Shown here: positions 47,564-57,400 of the stretch, piece by piece
Layout of the letters: each line of letters begins with the position of its first letter
Numbering within the stretch: the stretch's first letter is position 1
Source of the DNA: Brachymonas denitrificans
GTDB lineage: Bacteria; Pseudomonadota; Gammaproteobacteria; Burkholderiales; Burkholderiaceae_C
Assembly: GCF_907163135.1 (NCBI RefSeq)
Contig: NZ_CAJQUA010000001.1
Span: 77,001-141,000, forward strand
DNA: 64,000 nt
Direction of reading: 5' to 3'
Translations under genes and position numbers: made by a program
The notes under the pieces: generated by a model
What the model was told of the DNA's origin: nothing
Seen by the model: only the letters and a program-made list of their open reading frames with translations
Database searches by the model: none

Positions 47564-48919
47564 TCAGTCCGCCAGTTCGGCACGGACCACCCGCCGCAGC
47601 AGCACCAGGAATACGGTGGCGACCAGGCCCATGGCCAGCGCACTCATGCCCCAGAAGGCCTGCGGTCCGGCCAGGATTCCCCCCATCGGAAGGCGGCCAT
47701 AGGCGAGCAGGTAGCCCACGCCAATTCCCAGCCCCCAGAGCAGCAAGGTATAGATGACGGTGGGCGCAGTCACCACGTGGTAGCAGCGCAGCAGGAACAG
47801 GGCCATCACCTGCATCGCATCGGCCAGATGGTAGAGCGCCACCAGCAGCAACAGGCTGGCCGCCAGACCGGCCACGGCGGCTTGCTGCACATAGATCTGT
47901 GCCAGCGGCGCGCGCAGCAGCATCAGCAGGCTGGCAGCCAGTGCGGCGCTGCAGGCGGCAACCAGCAGTCCGCTGCGCAGCGCCAGAATCGCATGCCGCG
48001 GCTCGCGTGCCCCGCGCCAGTAGCTGACGCGGGCACTGGTGGCAATGGCCAGCGAGAGCGGCCACATGAACAGCACCGCCGCCATGTTGCTGGCCACCTG
48101 CTGGGCCGCTGCCGCGGTCGTTCCCATCGGGGCTACCAGCAGCGACATCATGGTGAAGGCCGTGACCTCGACCCAGATGGCCAGGCTGCTCGGCACGCCC
48201 AGGCGCAAAAAGCTGCCCAGCTCGGCCAGATCCGGCCGCTCGGGGCGCTGCCAGACGTGGTACGGCCGGTAGGAGCCGTCCCGGTGCAGCAGCAGCGCCA
48301 TCAGCACCAGCAGCACCACATGGGCGAGCAAGGTCGCCAGTGCGCAGCCGGCCAGACCCATGGCGGGTACGCCCAGGCCGCCAAAGGTGAACCAGATCGA
48401 TAGCGGAATCTTGAGCAGCAGGCCGCCGGCCTGCAGACCGGTCACCCACTGGGGCCTGCCGATGCTCTGGCTGAAGGTGTTGAACACGCGCGCCAGCAGG
48501 GCCAGCGGCAGGGTGAGCGCCTGGATGGCGAGATAATCGCTGACGACCGGCTGCAGGGCCGGGGGCACGCCTACCAGCCGCATCAGCATGCCGCCCTGCA
48601 ACAGCACAGCCATCCCCAGCACCGCGCAGACGGCCGTGACATAGAGCGACTGGCGCACGCTGTAGCCCAGGCGCAGCGCTTTGCCGGCGCCATGCAGCTG
48701 CGCCCAGATCGGAAGCAAGGCCTGCACGAAGCCCTGCAGGCCGACGTAGATGCTGATGTAGATGGCGGTACCGACCGAGAGCGCTGCCAGGGCCTCGGGG
48801 GCATAGCGGCCGGCAACCAGGGTGTCGGTGATGGCAAAGGCCATCACGGCGAGCTGGCCGACCCAGATGGTGGCCGCATGGCTGCCGATGGCACGCAGGT
48901 CGAACAAGCGGACGGACAT
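47564..48919 (-). CDS. MATE-family efflux transporter
   Basis: 451 aa with 12 membrane segments in two halves of six. MAFAITDTLVAGRYAPEALAALSVG at the N-terminus and the mirrored IWVEVTAFTMMSLLVAPMGTTAAAAQQ in the second half are typical MATE repeats (NorM-like). These carriers export drugs and metabolites by cation antiport; some family relatives flip lipid-linked sugars. The start lies 19 bp after the stop of a GT-C-like gene on the same strand, so co-expression is likely. The start codon has no obvious ribosome binding site. Confidence 0.9.
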   Translation of the reverse strand: MSVRLFDLRAIGSHAATIWVGQLAVMAFAITDTLVAGRYAPEALAALSVGTAIYISIYVGLQGFVQALLPIWAQLHGAGKALRLGYSVRQSLYVTAVCAVLGMAVLLQGGMLMRLVGVPPALQPVVSDYLAIQALTLPLALLARVFNTFSQSIGRPQWVTGLQAGGLLLKIPLSIWFTFGGLGVPAMGLAGCALATLLAHVVLLVLMALLLHRDGSYRPYHVWQRPERPDLAELGSFLRLGVPSSLAIWVEVTAFTMMSLLVAPMGTTAAAAQQVASNMAAVLFMWPLSLAIATSARVSYWRGAREPRHAILALRSGLLVAACSAALAASLLMLLRAPLAQIYVQQAAVAGLAASLLLLVALYHLADAMQVMALFLLRCYHVVTAPTVIYTLLLWGLGIGVGYLLAYGRLPMGGILAGPQAFWGMSALAMGLVATVFLVLLRRVVRAELAD

Positions 48920-48938
48920 GCGGAGCAGGGTGTTCCGG

Positions 48939-50696
48939 TCAGGGCTTGACGCGGGCGAACACGTGGATCGCCTCGCGCGGATCGGTGGGACGGCCGACCA
49001 CGTCCTGCAGCGCCCACTGCGTGGTGTCGTACAGGTGCGGCAGGATGGGCACCGAGGCCACGTCCACCAGCAGCCAGTCGCACGGGGCGTTGCGGTCACG
49101 GGTGAGCGTGGCGGAGCTGTAGTAGCGCAGGGCGCTGATCTGGGCATCGTCCAGTCCGTAGATGGCGGTGCAGCCGGTGTGGGTCGGCTTGGAGCTGAGC
49201 AGGGTGGCGATTTCGGTGCCGACAAAGGCGTAGCTGCGTGCGTGGTTGACCGCAGGCATCCACAGCGAGGTGAGCAGCACCCAGCACAGCGTGACGCCGC
49301 CGGCGGGCAGGATCATGCTTTTCCAGATGGCCGGGCGCAGGCGCTTGGTGCGCCAGCGCACCAAGTAGATCCAGCCGAGCGTGGCAAACAGGCCGAGCAG
49401 GAACTGCGGCCAGTCGAACGGCGGCAGGTAGCCGTGCAGTTGCTTGTCGATCTGGCGCAGGGCCACCGCCGGTGCGCCGGCGTGCATGGCGATCCACATG
49501 AACCACAGGTAGCCGGCGGCCAGCGTGAAGAAGATCAGCGTGAACCAGTCGATGAAGGCACTGGCGCTGCGGCGGAAGGTGGGCAAGGCAAAGGCGGCCA
49601 GTGCGGCAAAGGCGGGTAAGCCCAGCAGCAGCGTGGTTTCCGGGCGTTCGCCGATCCAGCCCCCCACGGAGCAGATCAGGCCCAGGCCCAGGGGCAGGGC
49701 GATATGACGGTCGGGGCGACCCTGGCGCCAGTGCGTGCGCCAGCGCCACAGCGTCCACAGGATCATGGGCCAGACCGGCCAGGTGAACCACAGGTGCATG
49801 CGCATCAGGTTGCGCCATTCGATCCAGCGCGCGGGCATGCGTTCGATGCGCCAGCGCCACAGCTCGAGACCGGTGGCGAGCAGGGCGCAGCCAATGGTGA
49901 GCAGCAGCAGGCCGAGCAGCCAGCGCCGGCGGCGGCGCTGCAGTGCGGCGCGGGCATCGGGATCGGGCTCGTAGCCGTCGCTTTCGAGCAGGGCGTTCCA
50001 GTCGCGCTGCCCGCTGGCGAGCACCAGTGCGCCGAACAGGCCGAACAGCAGGGCCAGCGCGGGCGCACCGGACAGGGTCAGGCCGAGCATGCCCAGAGTG
50101 CCGAGCAATGCCGGCATCCAGAGGCGATAGGCCAGGGCTGCGAGCGCGTACAGCGTGAGGGCCGAGAAGCAGAGCTGGGCCAGCGCCGGGCTGACTTCGT
50201 GGCTGGGCTGGGCCAGCCCCAGGCAGGCCATAAAGGCCAGCAGTCCGCCATCGGCGATGGCGCGGGCATAGTCGGTGGGCCTGGCTTCGCCGCCAAAGGC
50301 GAAGCTGACCGGCTGGGCCTGCGGGCTGCGCGCCAGATAGTAGATGCCGTACCAGACGGCCAGCAGGGTGAGCACCAGCAGGCCGGCAAACACCAGGCGC
50401 ACCGAAAAGAAGGGGGCTGCGCCTGTGGGGGTCAGCTGGATTGCCCAGGCGCCCAGCCAGTAGGGCAGCAGGGCATCGAAATGGGCGGATTCACCAAGCA
50501 GGCCGGGCGCCAGCCAGCTGGTCTGACCGCGGGCCAGCTCCAGCATGTAGCCGAAGCTGGTCAGGTCCACCCGTTTCCAGGGGTCGCGCCAGGCGAATCC
50601 GGCCAGCACGTAGATGGCGCAGAACAGCAGCAGGCCCCAGCGTGGCAGTCTGCGCACGCCGTCCTGGGAGACGATGGCGGGAGTGGGGAGATTCAC
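48939..50696 (-). CDS. GT-C-like multi-spanning membrane protein
   Basis: 585 aa with about 12 membrane segments and a soluble C-terminal part (from about residue 470). The first loop WRDPWKRVDLTSFGYMLELARGQTSW...FDALLPYWLGA resembles the D-x...P-x-x-YW loop of ArnT/PMT glycosyltransferases, but the acidic DE/DxD signature is reduced to a single Asp, so activity is uncertain. The C-terminus has LRYYSSATLTRDRNAPCDWLLVD. The GTG start at MNLPTPAIV is inferred from the end of the non-coding leader and has no clear ribosome binding site. The next gene on the strand is the MATE transporter. Confidence 0.7.
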   Translation of the reverse strand: MNLPTPAIVSQDGVRRLPRWGLLLFCAIYVLAGFAWRDPWKRVDLTSFGYMLELARGQTSWLAPGLLGESAHFDALLPYWLGAWAIQLTPTGAAPFFSVRLVFAGLLVLTLLAVWYGIYYLARSPQAQPVSFAFGGEARPTDYARAIADGGLLAFMACLGLAQPSHEVSPALAQLCFSALTLYALAALAYRLWMPALLGTLGMLGLTLSGAPALALLFGLFGALVLASGQRDWNALLESDGYEPDPDARAALQRRRRRWLLGLLLLTIGCALLATGLELWRWRIERMPARWIEWRNLMRMHLWFTWPVWPMILWTLWRWRTHWRQGRPDRHIALPLGLGLICSVGGWIGERPETTLLLGLPAFAALAAFALPTFRRSASAFIDWFTLIFFTLAAGYLWFMWIAMHAGAPAVALRQIDKQLHGYLPPFDWPQFLLGLFATLGWIYLVRWRTKRLRPAIWKSMILPAGGVTLCWVLLTSLWMPAVNHARSYAFVGTEIATLLSSKPTHTGCTAIYGLDDAQISALRYYSSATLTRDRNAPCDWLLVDVASVPILPHLYDTTQWALQDVVGRPTDPREAIHVFARVKP

Positions 50697-50814
50697 GTCG
50701 GACGAAAACAGTCGGCAGGCCGCAATATGGCCCGTGCCTGTGAGTGTAACGGGGGCGGGCGGCTGGCTGGGCGCCGGGCAGGCAAATGATTGCAAAAGCC
50801 GTGCCGCGGCAAAC

Positions 50815-50840
50815 AAAAAAGCAGCCCGCAGGCTGCTTTT
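50815..50840 (-). terminator. Intrinsic terminator after rpmE2
   Basis: Minus strand: GCAGCC-TGCG-GGCTGC followed by six T. It separates rpmE2 from the GT-C-like gene downstream. Confidence 0.9.
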
Positions 50841-50859
50841 CGGTAGGCTGGAAGTGGAA

Positions 50860-51108
50860 TTACTTCTTGCCGTAACGGTTGCGGAAACGCTCCACGCGGC
50901 CGCCCATGTTGTCCACGGTCTTTTGCGTGCCGGTGTAGAAGGGGTGCGATTCGCTGGAGGTGTCCAGCTTGAACAGCGGCAGCTCGCGGCCGTCGTCCAG
51001 CTTGATGGTTTCGCGCGTGTTCACGCAGGAACGGGTGATGATCTGGTAGCCGTTGGACAGGTCAACGAAGCAGACTTCACGGTAGTTGGGGTGGATGCCT
51101 TCTTTCAT
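50860..51108 (-). CDS. rpmE2: 50S ribosomal protein L31 type B
   Basis: 82 aa. [21 protein letters not shown] and the C-terminal [22 protein letters not shown]-type sequence identify L31. The zinc-ribbon CxxC pair of type A proteins is missing (only Cys13 and Cys28 occur), so this is the zinc-free B form used as the main or zinc-starvation copy. AAGGAA lies upstream of the ATG. It is divergent from ddh. Confidence 0.97.
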   Translation of the reverse strand: MKEGIHPNYREVCFVDLSNGYQIITRSCVNTRETIKLDDGRELPLFKLDTSSESHPFYTGTQKTVDNMGGRVERFRNRYGKK

Positions 51109-51319
51109 GGGAATTCCTTGTGTCGTTGCGGTAGCCGTGCCAGCCCGTCTGACATACTTTCCGCGAACTAATCCGGCATTATCCCATGAGGCTGTGCATT
51201 CTGTAAAGCCTTGTGCTGAGAAGCGTGGGTTTCTGGGAGAATATGCAGCATGGGCGCACGCGCTGCAGCACGGCTGCGCCTTCGGATTTTCCGTTTTACT
51301 CTCGAAGAAGGATCTCAGC

Positions 51320-52306
51320 ATGGGTCAACCCATCCGCATCGGCATTGCCGGCCATGGCAACCTCGGCCGTGGCGTGGAAGCCGCGATTGCCCGCAACCCC
51401 GACATGGAGCTGGTCGGCATCTACACTCGCCGCGCGCCCGGGCAGGTGCAGCCGGTCACGCCCGGCGCGCCGGTGTTCGGCATGGATGCGCTGGCGCAAC
51501 ACACGGACCGCATCGACGTGCTGATCCTGTGCGGCGGCTCCAAGGAAGACCTGCCGCAGCAGGGGCCGGAAATGGCGGCGCTGTTCAATACGGTGGACAG
51601 CTTCGATACGCATGCGCGCATTCCCGAATACTTTGCTGCCGTGGATGCACCGGCGCGCGCCAATGGCAAGACGGCGCTTATTTCCGCCGGCTGGGATCCG
51701 GGCATGTTCTCGATCAACCGCGTGATCGGCGAAGCACTGTTGCCCGAAGGCGCCACCTACACCTTCTGGGGCAAGGGGCTGAGCCAGGGGCATTCGGATG
51801 CGATCCGCCGCGTGCCGGGAGTGGCGGGTGGCGTGCAGTACACGCTGCCGGTGGAAGAGGCGGTGGAGCGCGTGCGCAGCGGCGAGCGTCCGAAACTGGC
51901 CACGCGCGAGAAGCACCGTCGCGACTGCTATGTGGTGCTGGCAGATGGCGCCGATGCCGAAGCCGTGCGCCAGGCCATCGTGACCATGCCGCACTACTTT
52001 GATGAATACGACACCACGGTGAACTTCATCAGCGCCGAGGAATTGCGCCGCGACCATGCGGCCATGCCCCATGGCGGTTTCGTGATCCGCAGCGGCAACA
52101 CTTCCGCCGAGAACACCCAGGTGATCGAATACGGTCTGAAGCTGGGCAGCAACCCCGAATTCACCTCCAGCGTGCTGGTGGCCTATGCGCGTGCCGTGCA
52201 CCGCATGCACCAGCAGGGCGATGTGGGCGCCAAGACGGTGTTCGACGTGGCTCCGGGCCTGCTTTCGCCCAAGAGCGCGGAACAACTGCGCGCGGAACAG
52301 CTGTAA
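51320..52306 (+). CDS. ddh: Meso-diaminopimelate D-dehydrogenase
   Basis: 328 aa. An N-terminal dinucleotide fold ([19 protein letters not shown]) is followed by [48 protein letters not shown] and [20 protein letters not shown], which match NADPH-dependent Ddh. It forms meso-diaminopimelate from tetrahydrodipicolinate in one step, feeding peptidoglycan and lysine, or runs in reverse. AAGGA lies eight bases upstream of the ATG. Ddh is scattered in bacteria, and most proteobacteria rely on the succinylase route, so its presence is notable. It ends at a strong terminator. Confidence 0.95.
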   Translation: MGQPIRIGIAGHGNLGRGVEAAIARNPDMELVGIYTRRAPGQVQPVTPGAPVFGMDALAQHTDRIDVLILCGGSKEDLPQQGPEMAALFNTVDSFDTHARIPEYFAAVDAPARANGKTALISAGWDPGMFSINRVIGEALLPEGATYTFWGKGLSQGHSDAIRRVPGVAGGVQYTLPVEEAVERVRSGERPKLATREKHRRDCYVVLADGADAEAVRQAIVTMPHYFDEYDTTVNFISAEELRRDHAAMPHGGFVIRSGNTSAENTQVIEYGLKLGSNPEFTSSVLVAYARAVHRMHQQGDVGAKTVFDVAPGLLSPKSAEQLRAEQL

Positions 52307-52338
52307 GCTGCAGGGGGCAAGGCCTCTTTGCGGAAGAC

Positions 52339-52368
52339 AAGGGGCTCGCTGGAGCCCCTGTTTTTTTG
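52339..52368 (+). terminator. Intrinsic terminator after ddh
   Basis: AGGGGCTC-GCTG-GAGCCCCT then GTTTTTTT, 33 bases after the ddh stop. Confidence 0.92.
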
Positions 52369-52451
52369 AGGATTGCCGGAGCAGGGCGGCGGCGGTCGAC
52401 TGTGCAGAAATCGCAGCAATTGGAAGCGCTTGCCTGGGCCCGGAAATGGCA

Positions 52452-52471
52452 AGACCCGCCAAGGCGGGTCT
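52452..52471 (-). terminator. Hairpin downstream of rho
   Basis: AGACCCGCC-AA-GGCGGGTCT is a perfect 9-bp inverted repeat 27 bases after the rho stop. The T tract on the minus strand is poor (TTGCC), so termination may be incomplete. Confidence 0.55.
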
Positions 52472-52497
52472 GCAGTGGATGCTGGCCGAACGGGGAA

Positions 52498-53760
52498 TCA
52501 GCCGCCCTTGCGCATCATGTCGAAGAACTCGTGGTTGTTCTTGGTCTGCTTCATGCTCTTGAGCACCAGCTCCATCGCCTCGATCTCGTCCATGTTGTAC
52601 ATGAACTGGCGCAGGATGCGGGTCTTCTGCAGGATCTCGGGCGGCAGCAGCAGTTCCTCACGGCGCGTGCCGCTGCGGTTGAGCTGGATCGCCGGGAAGA
52701 TGCGCTTTTCATAGAGGCGGCGGTCCAGGTGGATTTCGCTGTTGCCGGTGCCCTTGAATTCCTCGAAGATCACTTCGTCCATCCGGCTGCCGGTGTCGAT
52801 CAGCGCGGTGGCGATGATGGTCAGCGAGCCGCCTTCCTCGATCTTGCGCGCGGCGCCGAAGAAACGCTTGGGACGCTGCAGCGCGTTGGCATCCACACCG
52901 CCGGACAGTACCTTGCCCGAAGAGGGCACCACGTTGTTGTAGGCGCGGGCCAGGCGCGTGATGGAATCCAGCAGGATCACCACGTCCTTCTTCAGCTCGA
53001 CCAGGCGCTTGGCGCGCTCGATCACCATCTCGGCGACGTGCACGTGGCGCGTGGCGGGCTCGTCGAAGGTGGAGGCGATGATCTCGCCCTTGACCGAGCG
53101 CTGCATCTCGGTCACTTCCTCGGGGCGCTCGTCCACCAGCAGCACCATCAGGTGCACTTCGGGGTGGTTGGCGGTGATGGAGTGCGCAATGCTCTGCATC
53201 ATCATGGTCTTGCCGCTCTTGGGCGGTGCCACTATCAGCGCGCGCTGGCCGCGGCCGATGGGGGCGATGATGTCGATCACGCGGCCGGTGATGTTCTCCT
53301 CGCTTTTGATGTCGCGCTCGAGCTTCATCTGCTGTGTGGGGAACAGCGGCGTGAGGTTCTCGAACATCACCTTGTGCTTGTTCGCCTCGGGCGGCAGGCC
53401 GTTGATCTTGTCCAGCTTGTTCAGGGCAAAGTAGCGCTCGCCGTCCTTGGGCGTGCGCACCTCGCCTTCGACCATGTCGCCGGTGTGCAGGTTGAAACGG
53501 CGCACCTGGCTCGGGCTGATGTAGATGTCGTCGGTGCTGGCGGTGTAGCTGCTGTCGGGGTTGCGCAGAAAGCCGAAGCCGTCGGGCAGGATCTCGAGCA
53601 CGCCGTCGGCAAACACCTGTTCGCCAGCGCGGGCGCGCTTCTTGATGATGGCGGACATCAGCTCCTGCTTGCGCATGCGGCCGGCGTTCTCGATTTCGAG
53701 TTCTTCGGCCTGTTTCAGCACTTCGGAGACGTGCAGGGCCTTGAGTTCGTTCAGATGCAT
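52498..53760 (-). CDS. rho: Transcription termination factor Rho
   Basis: 420 aa, E. coli-like length. N-terminal [29 protein letters not shown]-type domain, RNA-binding OSB fold ([29 protein letters not shown] in essence), P-loop APPKSGKT, and [13 protein letters not shown] and [21 protein letters not shown]. Rho is a hexameric RNA helicase that ends transcription. No ribosome binding site is strong. The 200-nt leader may serve the autogenous attenuation known for rho. Confidence 0.98.
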   Translation of the reverse strand: MHLNELKALHVSEVLKQAEELEIENAGRMRKQELMSAIIKKRARAGEQVFADGVLEILPDGFGFLRNPDSSYTASTDDIYISPSQVRRFNLHTGDMVEGEVRTPKDGERYFALNKLDKINGLPPEANKHKVMFENLTPLFPTQQMKLERDIKSEENITGRVIDIIAPIGRGQRALIVAPPKSGKTMMMQSIAHSITANHPEVHLMVLLVDERPEEVTEMQRSVKGEIIASTFDEPATRHVHVAEMVIERAKRLVELKKDVVILLDSITRLARAYNNVVPSSGKVLSGGVDANALQRPKRFFGAARKIEEGGSLTIIATALIDTGSRMDEVIFEEFKGTGNSEIHLDRRLYEKRIFPAIQLNRSGTRREELLLPPEILQKTRILRQFMYNMDEIEAMELVLKSMKQTKNNHEFFDMMRKGG

Positions 53761-54099
53761 GATGGGATTCCGGATGGAATGGGGTCGGGACGGGCGGGCG
53801 GCGGCCTGGCGGTGCGGCGATCCGTGCAGCGAGGCTGTCGGCCTGTCAGCGAGAGTCGGTTCTGGAAAGAGAGGGGTTCCGTATCAGCAGGCAAGGGCTG
53901 TTTGTCTCGACAGCCGGTGCTGGGCAACGCCGATTGCCGGCGCGCTACGGGAAGAAGTTGGGACGATTATAGACAGAATTGCGGTGCCGTCATGCAAGCA
54001 GCTGTGTATCGGCTTGCGGAAAATAGGCTTGTGGCGAAGAAGGCACCTTTGCCGGATAACGACAGGCCGCGGCGGATGACCACGGCCTGGAAAGAGGCA
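53761..54099. other. rho upstream region with candidate -10
   Basis: 339 bp between trxA and rho, both on the minus strand. A perfect minus-strand TATAAT lies at 53966-53971, giving a rho leader of about 200 nt; the -35 is weak. A GGCCGTGG / CCGCGGCC stem close to the trxA stop (54068-54090) may help end trxA transcripts, though it lacks a T run. No open frame here looks real. Confidence 0.5.
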
Positions 54100-54432
54100 T
54101 CAGGCCAGTTGCTGGTCGATGAAGGCCGCCAGCTGGGGCTTGCCCACGGCGCCGACCTTGGTGGCCACCAGCTCGCCGCCCTTGAACAGCATCAGCGTGG
54201 GGATGCCGCGGATGCCAAACTGGGCCGGCACGGCGCGGTTGTCATCTACGTTCATCTTGGCGATCTGCACCTTGCCCTGGTAGGCGGGAGCCAGCTCGTC
54301 CAGGATCGGGGCGATCATCTTGCAGGGACCGCACCACTCGGCCCAGAAATCCACCAGCACGGGGGTGGCGGATTTCAGCACGTCGGCTTCGAAGGTGGCA
54401 TCGGTGATGTGTTTGATCAGGTCGCTGGCCAT
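54100..54432 (-). CDS. trxA: Thioredoxin 1
   Basis: 110 aa. [16 protein letters not shown] contains the redox pair Cys34/Cys37, and the cis-proline loop is [14 protein letters not shown]. It is the general cytoplasmic disulfide reductant. AAGGAAG lies upstream of the ATG. The trxA-rho order is conserved in many proteobacteria. Confidence 0.98.
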   Translation of the reverse strand: MASDLIKHITDATFEADVLKSATPVLVDFWAEWCGPCKMIAPILDELAPAYQGKVQIAKMNVDDNRAVPAQFGIRGIPTLMLFKGGELVATKVGAVGKPQLAAFIDQQLA

Positions 54433-54589
54433 GGATCTTCCTTGAGGGTGGTTTGTCTGGAACGGAAAACAGGGGAACAAGCCCCCACTGCCGTACGCTG
54501 CTGCGTGCGGCCTGTGTGTTTATTCTGACATAAAGCGAACGCGTTTGCCGGCGGCCGCACGCGCGATGGAGCTGTGCGATCATCCGAGG

Positions 54590-57400
54590 ATGAATCCCGT
54601 GTCCGTCTCTCCCGTGTGGCAGCATCTGCTGCAGCAAGTGGCGCAGCAGCTGGCCGGCTGCGGCGCAGACCCCAGCCGCAGCGTGGTATTGCTGCCCTAT
54701 GCCCAGCTATTGCCGGTAGCACGTCAGCAATGGGCGCTGCTGCCGCAGGCCGGCATGTTGCCGCGCTTCGAGACGACCAGCAACTGGGCGGCGCGGCGCG
54801 GGCCTTTTGTGCCGGGGCCGCATGATCTGACGGTAGATCCGGCGCAGGGACTGCTGGTTGCGGAAGGGCTGTTGCGCAGCGCGGGGCAGCGTCGGGATGC
54901 AGCCTGGCTGGCCGGGCGGGTGCGCGAGGCGGCGCTGCAGCTGATGCCGCTGGCGGCGGCGCAGGCGCCGGAGTTGCGGCCACAGTGGTGGCAGGGCCTG
55001 CTGCCGGAGCTGCTGGGCACGCTCGGAGGGGCCGAGGCGCTGCGCTACGAGACCCTGGTGGCGCAGCTGGCATTGGCCTGGGCGGGCAGTTCGGATTACG
55101 CCACCGATGGCCTGTTTGCGGCACTGGAGCAGGGCGAGATCGATGCGCTGGTGCTGGTGCGTGGCTTTCAGCGTGATGCGCTGGCCGAGGCCTTGCATGT
55201 TCGCTGGCTGGCGTTGCGCCCGGATGCGGGGTTTGTTATGGATTTGCCGGGGCAGTGGAGAGAGGCCGCGGGTGCGGCGGTGGATGCGGGACGGCGTACC
55301 GCGCTGAGCGACGCTGCAAGTAGTTCGGCCGATGGCGCTTCAGATCGATCCGCAAGCGGGACTGACGCGGGAGTTGCGCTGGCACCTGTCCCTATCCTCT
55401 TGCAGGTGGCGCGTGATCTGGAAGACCAGGCCGCTCTGGCCGCCGCCTGCGTGCAGCAGGAGGTGGAGCGGGAGCAGGGGCTGGTGGCACTGGTGGACAG
55501 CGACCGTGCGCTGACCCGCCGCATCCGCGCTTTGCTGGAGGCGCAGAAACTGACTGTGCGCGACGAAACGGGCTGGAAGCTGTCGACCACGCGGGCGGCC
55601 AGCCAGGTGATGGCTCTGCTGCGCGCCTGTGCGCCGCAAGCGGGCAGCGATGCGGTGCTGGAGTGGCTCAAGCTGGCGCAGACGGTGCCCGTCGTGGCGC
55701 AGGCGGATGAGCATCCGGTGCCTGCGGCCCGGGTGCAGGCAGTGGAAGCCTGGCTGCGCAAGCAGGGCGTGGCGCGCTGGCCGTCGCTGGCGGCGTGGAA
55801 GCGCTGGGACGATGCTGCCGCCGGCTGGGTACAGACGGTGGAGGAATGGCGGCAGGCCTTGCAGGCGCCGCGCCCCTTGCAGCAATGGCTCGCCGATCTG
55901 GCACTGACGCTGACGCATACCGGCCAGCTGGCCTGGCTGCACGGCGATCCTGCCGGACAGGCCGTGTTGAAGGCCTTGCATGCCCAGCCGGGCGCGGCAG
56001 AGCTGCTGCATGACGAAACCCGCTGGACGCTGGAGGATTTCACGCGCTGGGTGCAGGATGTGCTGGAAGCGGGCAGTTTCAAGCCGCCGTATCCGTTGCA
56101 GGAACAGGTGGTGATCCTGCCGTTGAGCCAGCTGCTGGCGCGGCCCTTTGCGGCGGTGGTGCTGCCGGGCTGCGATGAGCAGCGGCTGCCTGCGGCGCCC
56201 GAGCCGCCCGGCGACTGGACCGCGGCACAGCGCGAACTGCTGGGCCTGCCGTTGCGTGCCGGCCTGCAGCAGGCGCAGCGTGCCGCCTGGGAGCATGCGC
56301 TGCAGCTGCCTTCGGTGACCTTGCTGAACAGCCTGAGCGATGGCGGCGGGGAAGCGCTGCTGCCCAGCCCCTTGTTGTTGGAGTCCTGGCATCTGGCCGG
56401 GGAAGGAGGGCGTCGCCCCATGCAGGCTGGAACGGAGCTGCGCGTCCTGCGCGCACTGGAAAAACGCCCCGTGGCTCCGCCCCAGGTGGTGAGCCGCGCG
56501 CTGACGCTGTCCGAGCTGTCTGCCAGCGCCTACGACACCCTGCGTGCCTGTCCCTATCAGTTCTTCGGCCAGCAGCAATTGAAGTTGCGCGAAGTTCCCG
56601 AACTGGATCATGCCCTGGAAAAACGCGATTTCGGCAACTGGCTGCACGAGGTGCTGGCGCTGTTTCACAAGCGCTGGCAGCAACTGGATGTGGCTGATCC
56701 CGGGCTTGAACAGCTGGTGCAGTGGATGGATCAGGCGGCGCAGGATGCCTTGCGTTCCGAAGGGCTGGATGAGGTGGATTTCGTGCCCTACCAGTCGGTC
56801 TGGCCGCGCCTGCGCGACGGCTATCTGCACTGGCTGCTGGGCGAGCATGCGGCGACACAGGCCCGGTTCGACGCGGCCGAGCAATGGCGTGAGCGCTCGC
56901 TGCGCGAGGTGTTCGCGGCCCTGCAGGCCGATATGCCGGCCGATCCGGAGCAGCCTGCGCTGCAGGCGGCGGATATTCCGGACGTGCGGCTGCGGGGCTG
57001 TCTGGACCGGGTGGACCGCCTGCTTCTGCCGCCCGACGATGACGGCACCGCGCCGCAATGGCTGCTGCTCGACTACAAGTCGGAGGCGGCCGCGAAGACG
57101 AGCGAGCGCATCAAGCGGCCGGACGAAGATACGCAGCTGGCCTTCTACGCAACGCTGCTGGCGCCGGAACCGGTGCAGGTGGCCTATGTGAACGTGGGCG
57201 AGAGCGGCGAGACGAAACTCTATCCGCACCAGGAGGTGCACCAGCTGACGACGCAACTGGTGCATGGCATGGCGCGCGACCTGCAGGGCATTGCCCGGGG
57301 CACGCCGCTGCAGGCGCTGGGACGGGGCGGACGCTGCGACTACTGCGCCATGCGCGGCCTGTGCCGCCGGGATTTCTGGGATGAGGAGGAGCAGGCATGA
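54590..57400 (+). CDS. addB: AddB-type helicase-nuclease subunit
   Basis: About 936 aa. The C-terminal PD-(D/E)XK nuclease shows RGCLDRVDR and LLLDYKSEAA, framed by the iron-sulfur cysteines: one in RACPYQFFGQQ and three in the final CDYCAMRGLC. The N-terminal half has a degenerate helicase fold without a Walker A motif, as in AddB. It works with AddA to resect double-strand breaks for RecA. A low-complexity Ala/Ser/Asp stretch (about 245-275) interrupts the protein. Start codons at 54545, 54566 and 54590 are all possible; the last is closest to the conserved part. It overlaps addA by four bases. Confidence 0.88.
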   Translation: MNPVSVSPVWQHLLQQVAQQLAGCGADPSRSVVLLPYAQLLPVARQQWALLPQAGMLPRFETTSNWAARRGPFVPGPHDLTVDPAQGLLVAEGLLRSAGQRRDAAWLAGRVREAALQLMPLAAAQAPELRPQWWQGLLPELLGTLGGAEALRYETLVAQLALAWAGSSDYATDGLFAALEQGEIDALVLVRGFQRDALAEALHVRWLALRPDAGFVMDLPGQWREAAGAAVDAGRRTALSDAASSSADGASDRSASGTDAGVALAPVPILLQVARDLEDQAALAAACVQQEVEREQGLVALVDSDRALTRRIRALLEAQKLTVRDETGWKLSTTRAASQVMALLRACAPQAGSDAVLEWLKLAQTVPVVAQADEHPVPAARVQAVEAWLRKQGVARWPSLAAWKRWDDAAAGWVQTVEEWRQALQAPRPLQQWLADLALTLTHTGQLAWLHGDPAGQAVLKALHAQPGAAELLHDETRWTLEDFTRWVQDVLEAGSFKPPYPLQEQVVILPLSQLLARPFAAVVLPGCDEQRLPAAPEPPGDWTAAQRELLGLPLRAGLQQAQRAAWEHALQLPSVTLLNSLSDGGGEALLPSPLLLESWHLAGEGGRRPMQAGTELRVLRALEKRPVAPPQVVSRALTLSELSASAYDTLRACPYQFFGQQQLKLREVPELDHALEKRDFGNWLHEVLALFHKRWQQLDVADPGLEQLVQWMDQAAQDALRSEGLDEVDFVPYQSVWPRLRDGYLHWLLGEHAATQARFDAAEQWRERSLREVFAALQADMPADPEQPALQAADIPDVRLRGCLDRVDRLLLPPDDDGTAPQWLLLDYKSEAAAKTSERIKRPDEDTQLAFYATLLAPEPVQVAYVNVGESGETKLYPHQEVHQLTTQLVHGMARDLQGIARGTPLQALGRGGRCDYCAMRGLCRRDFWDEEEQA

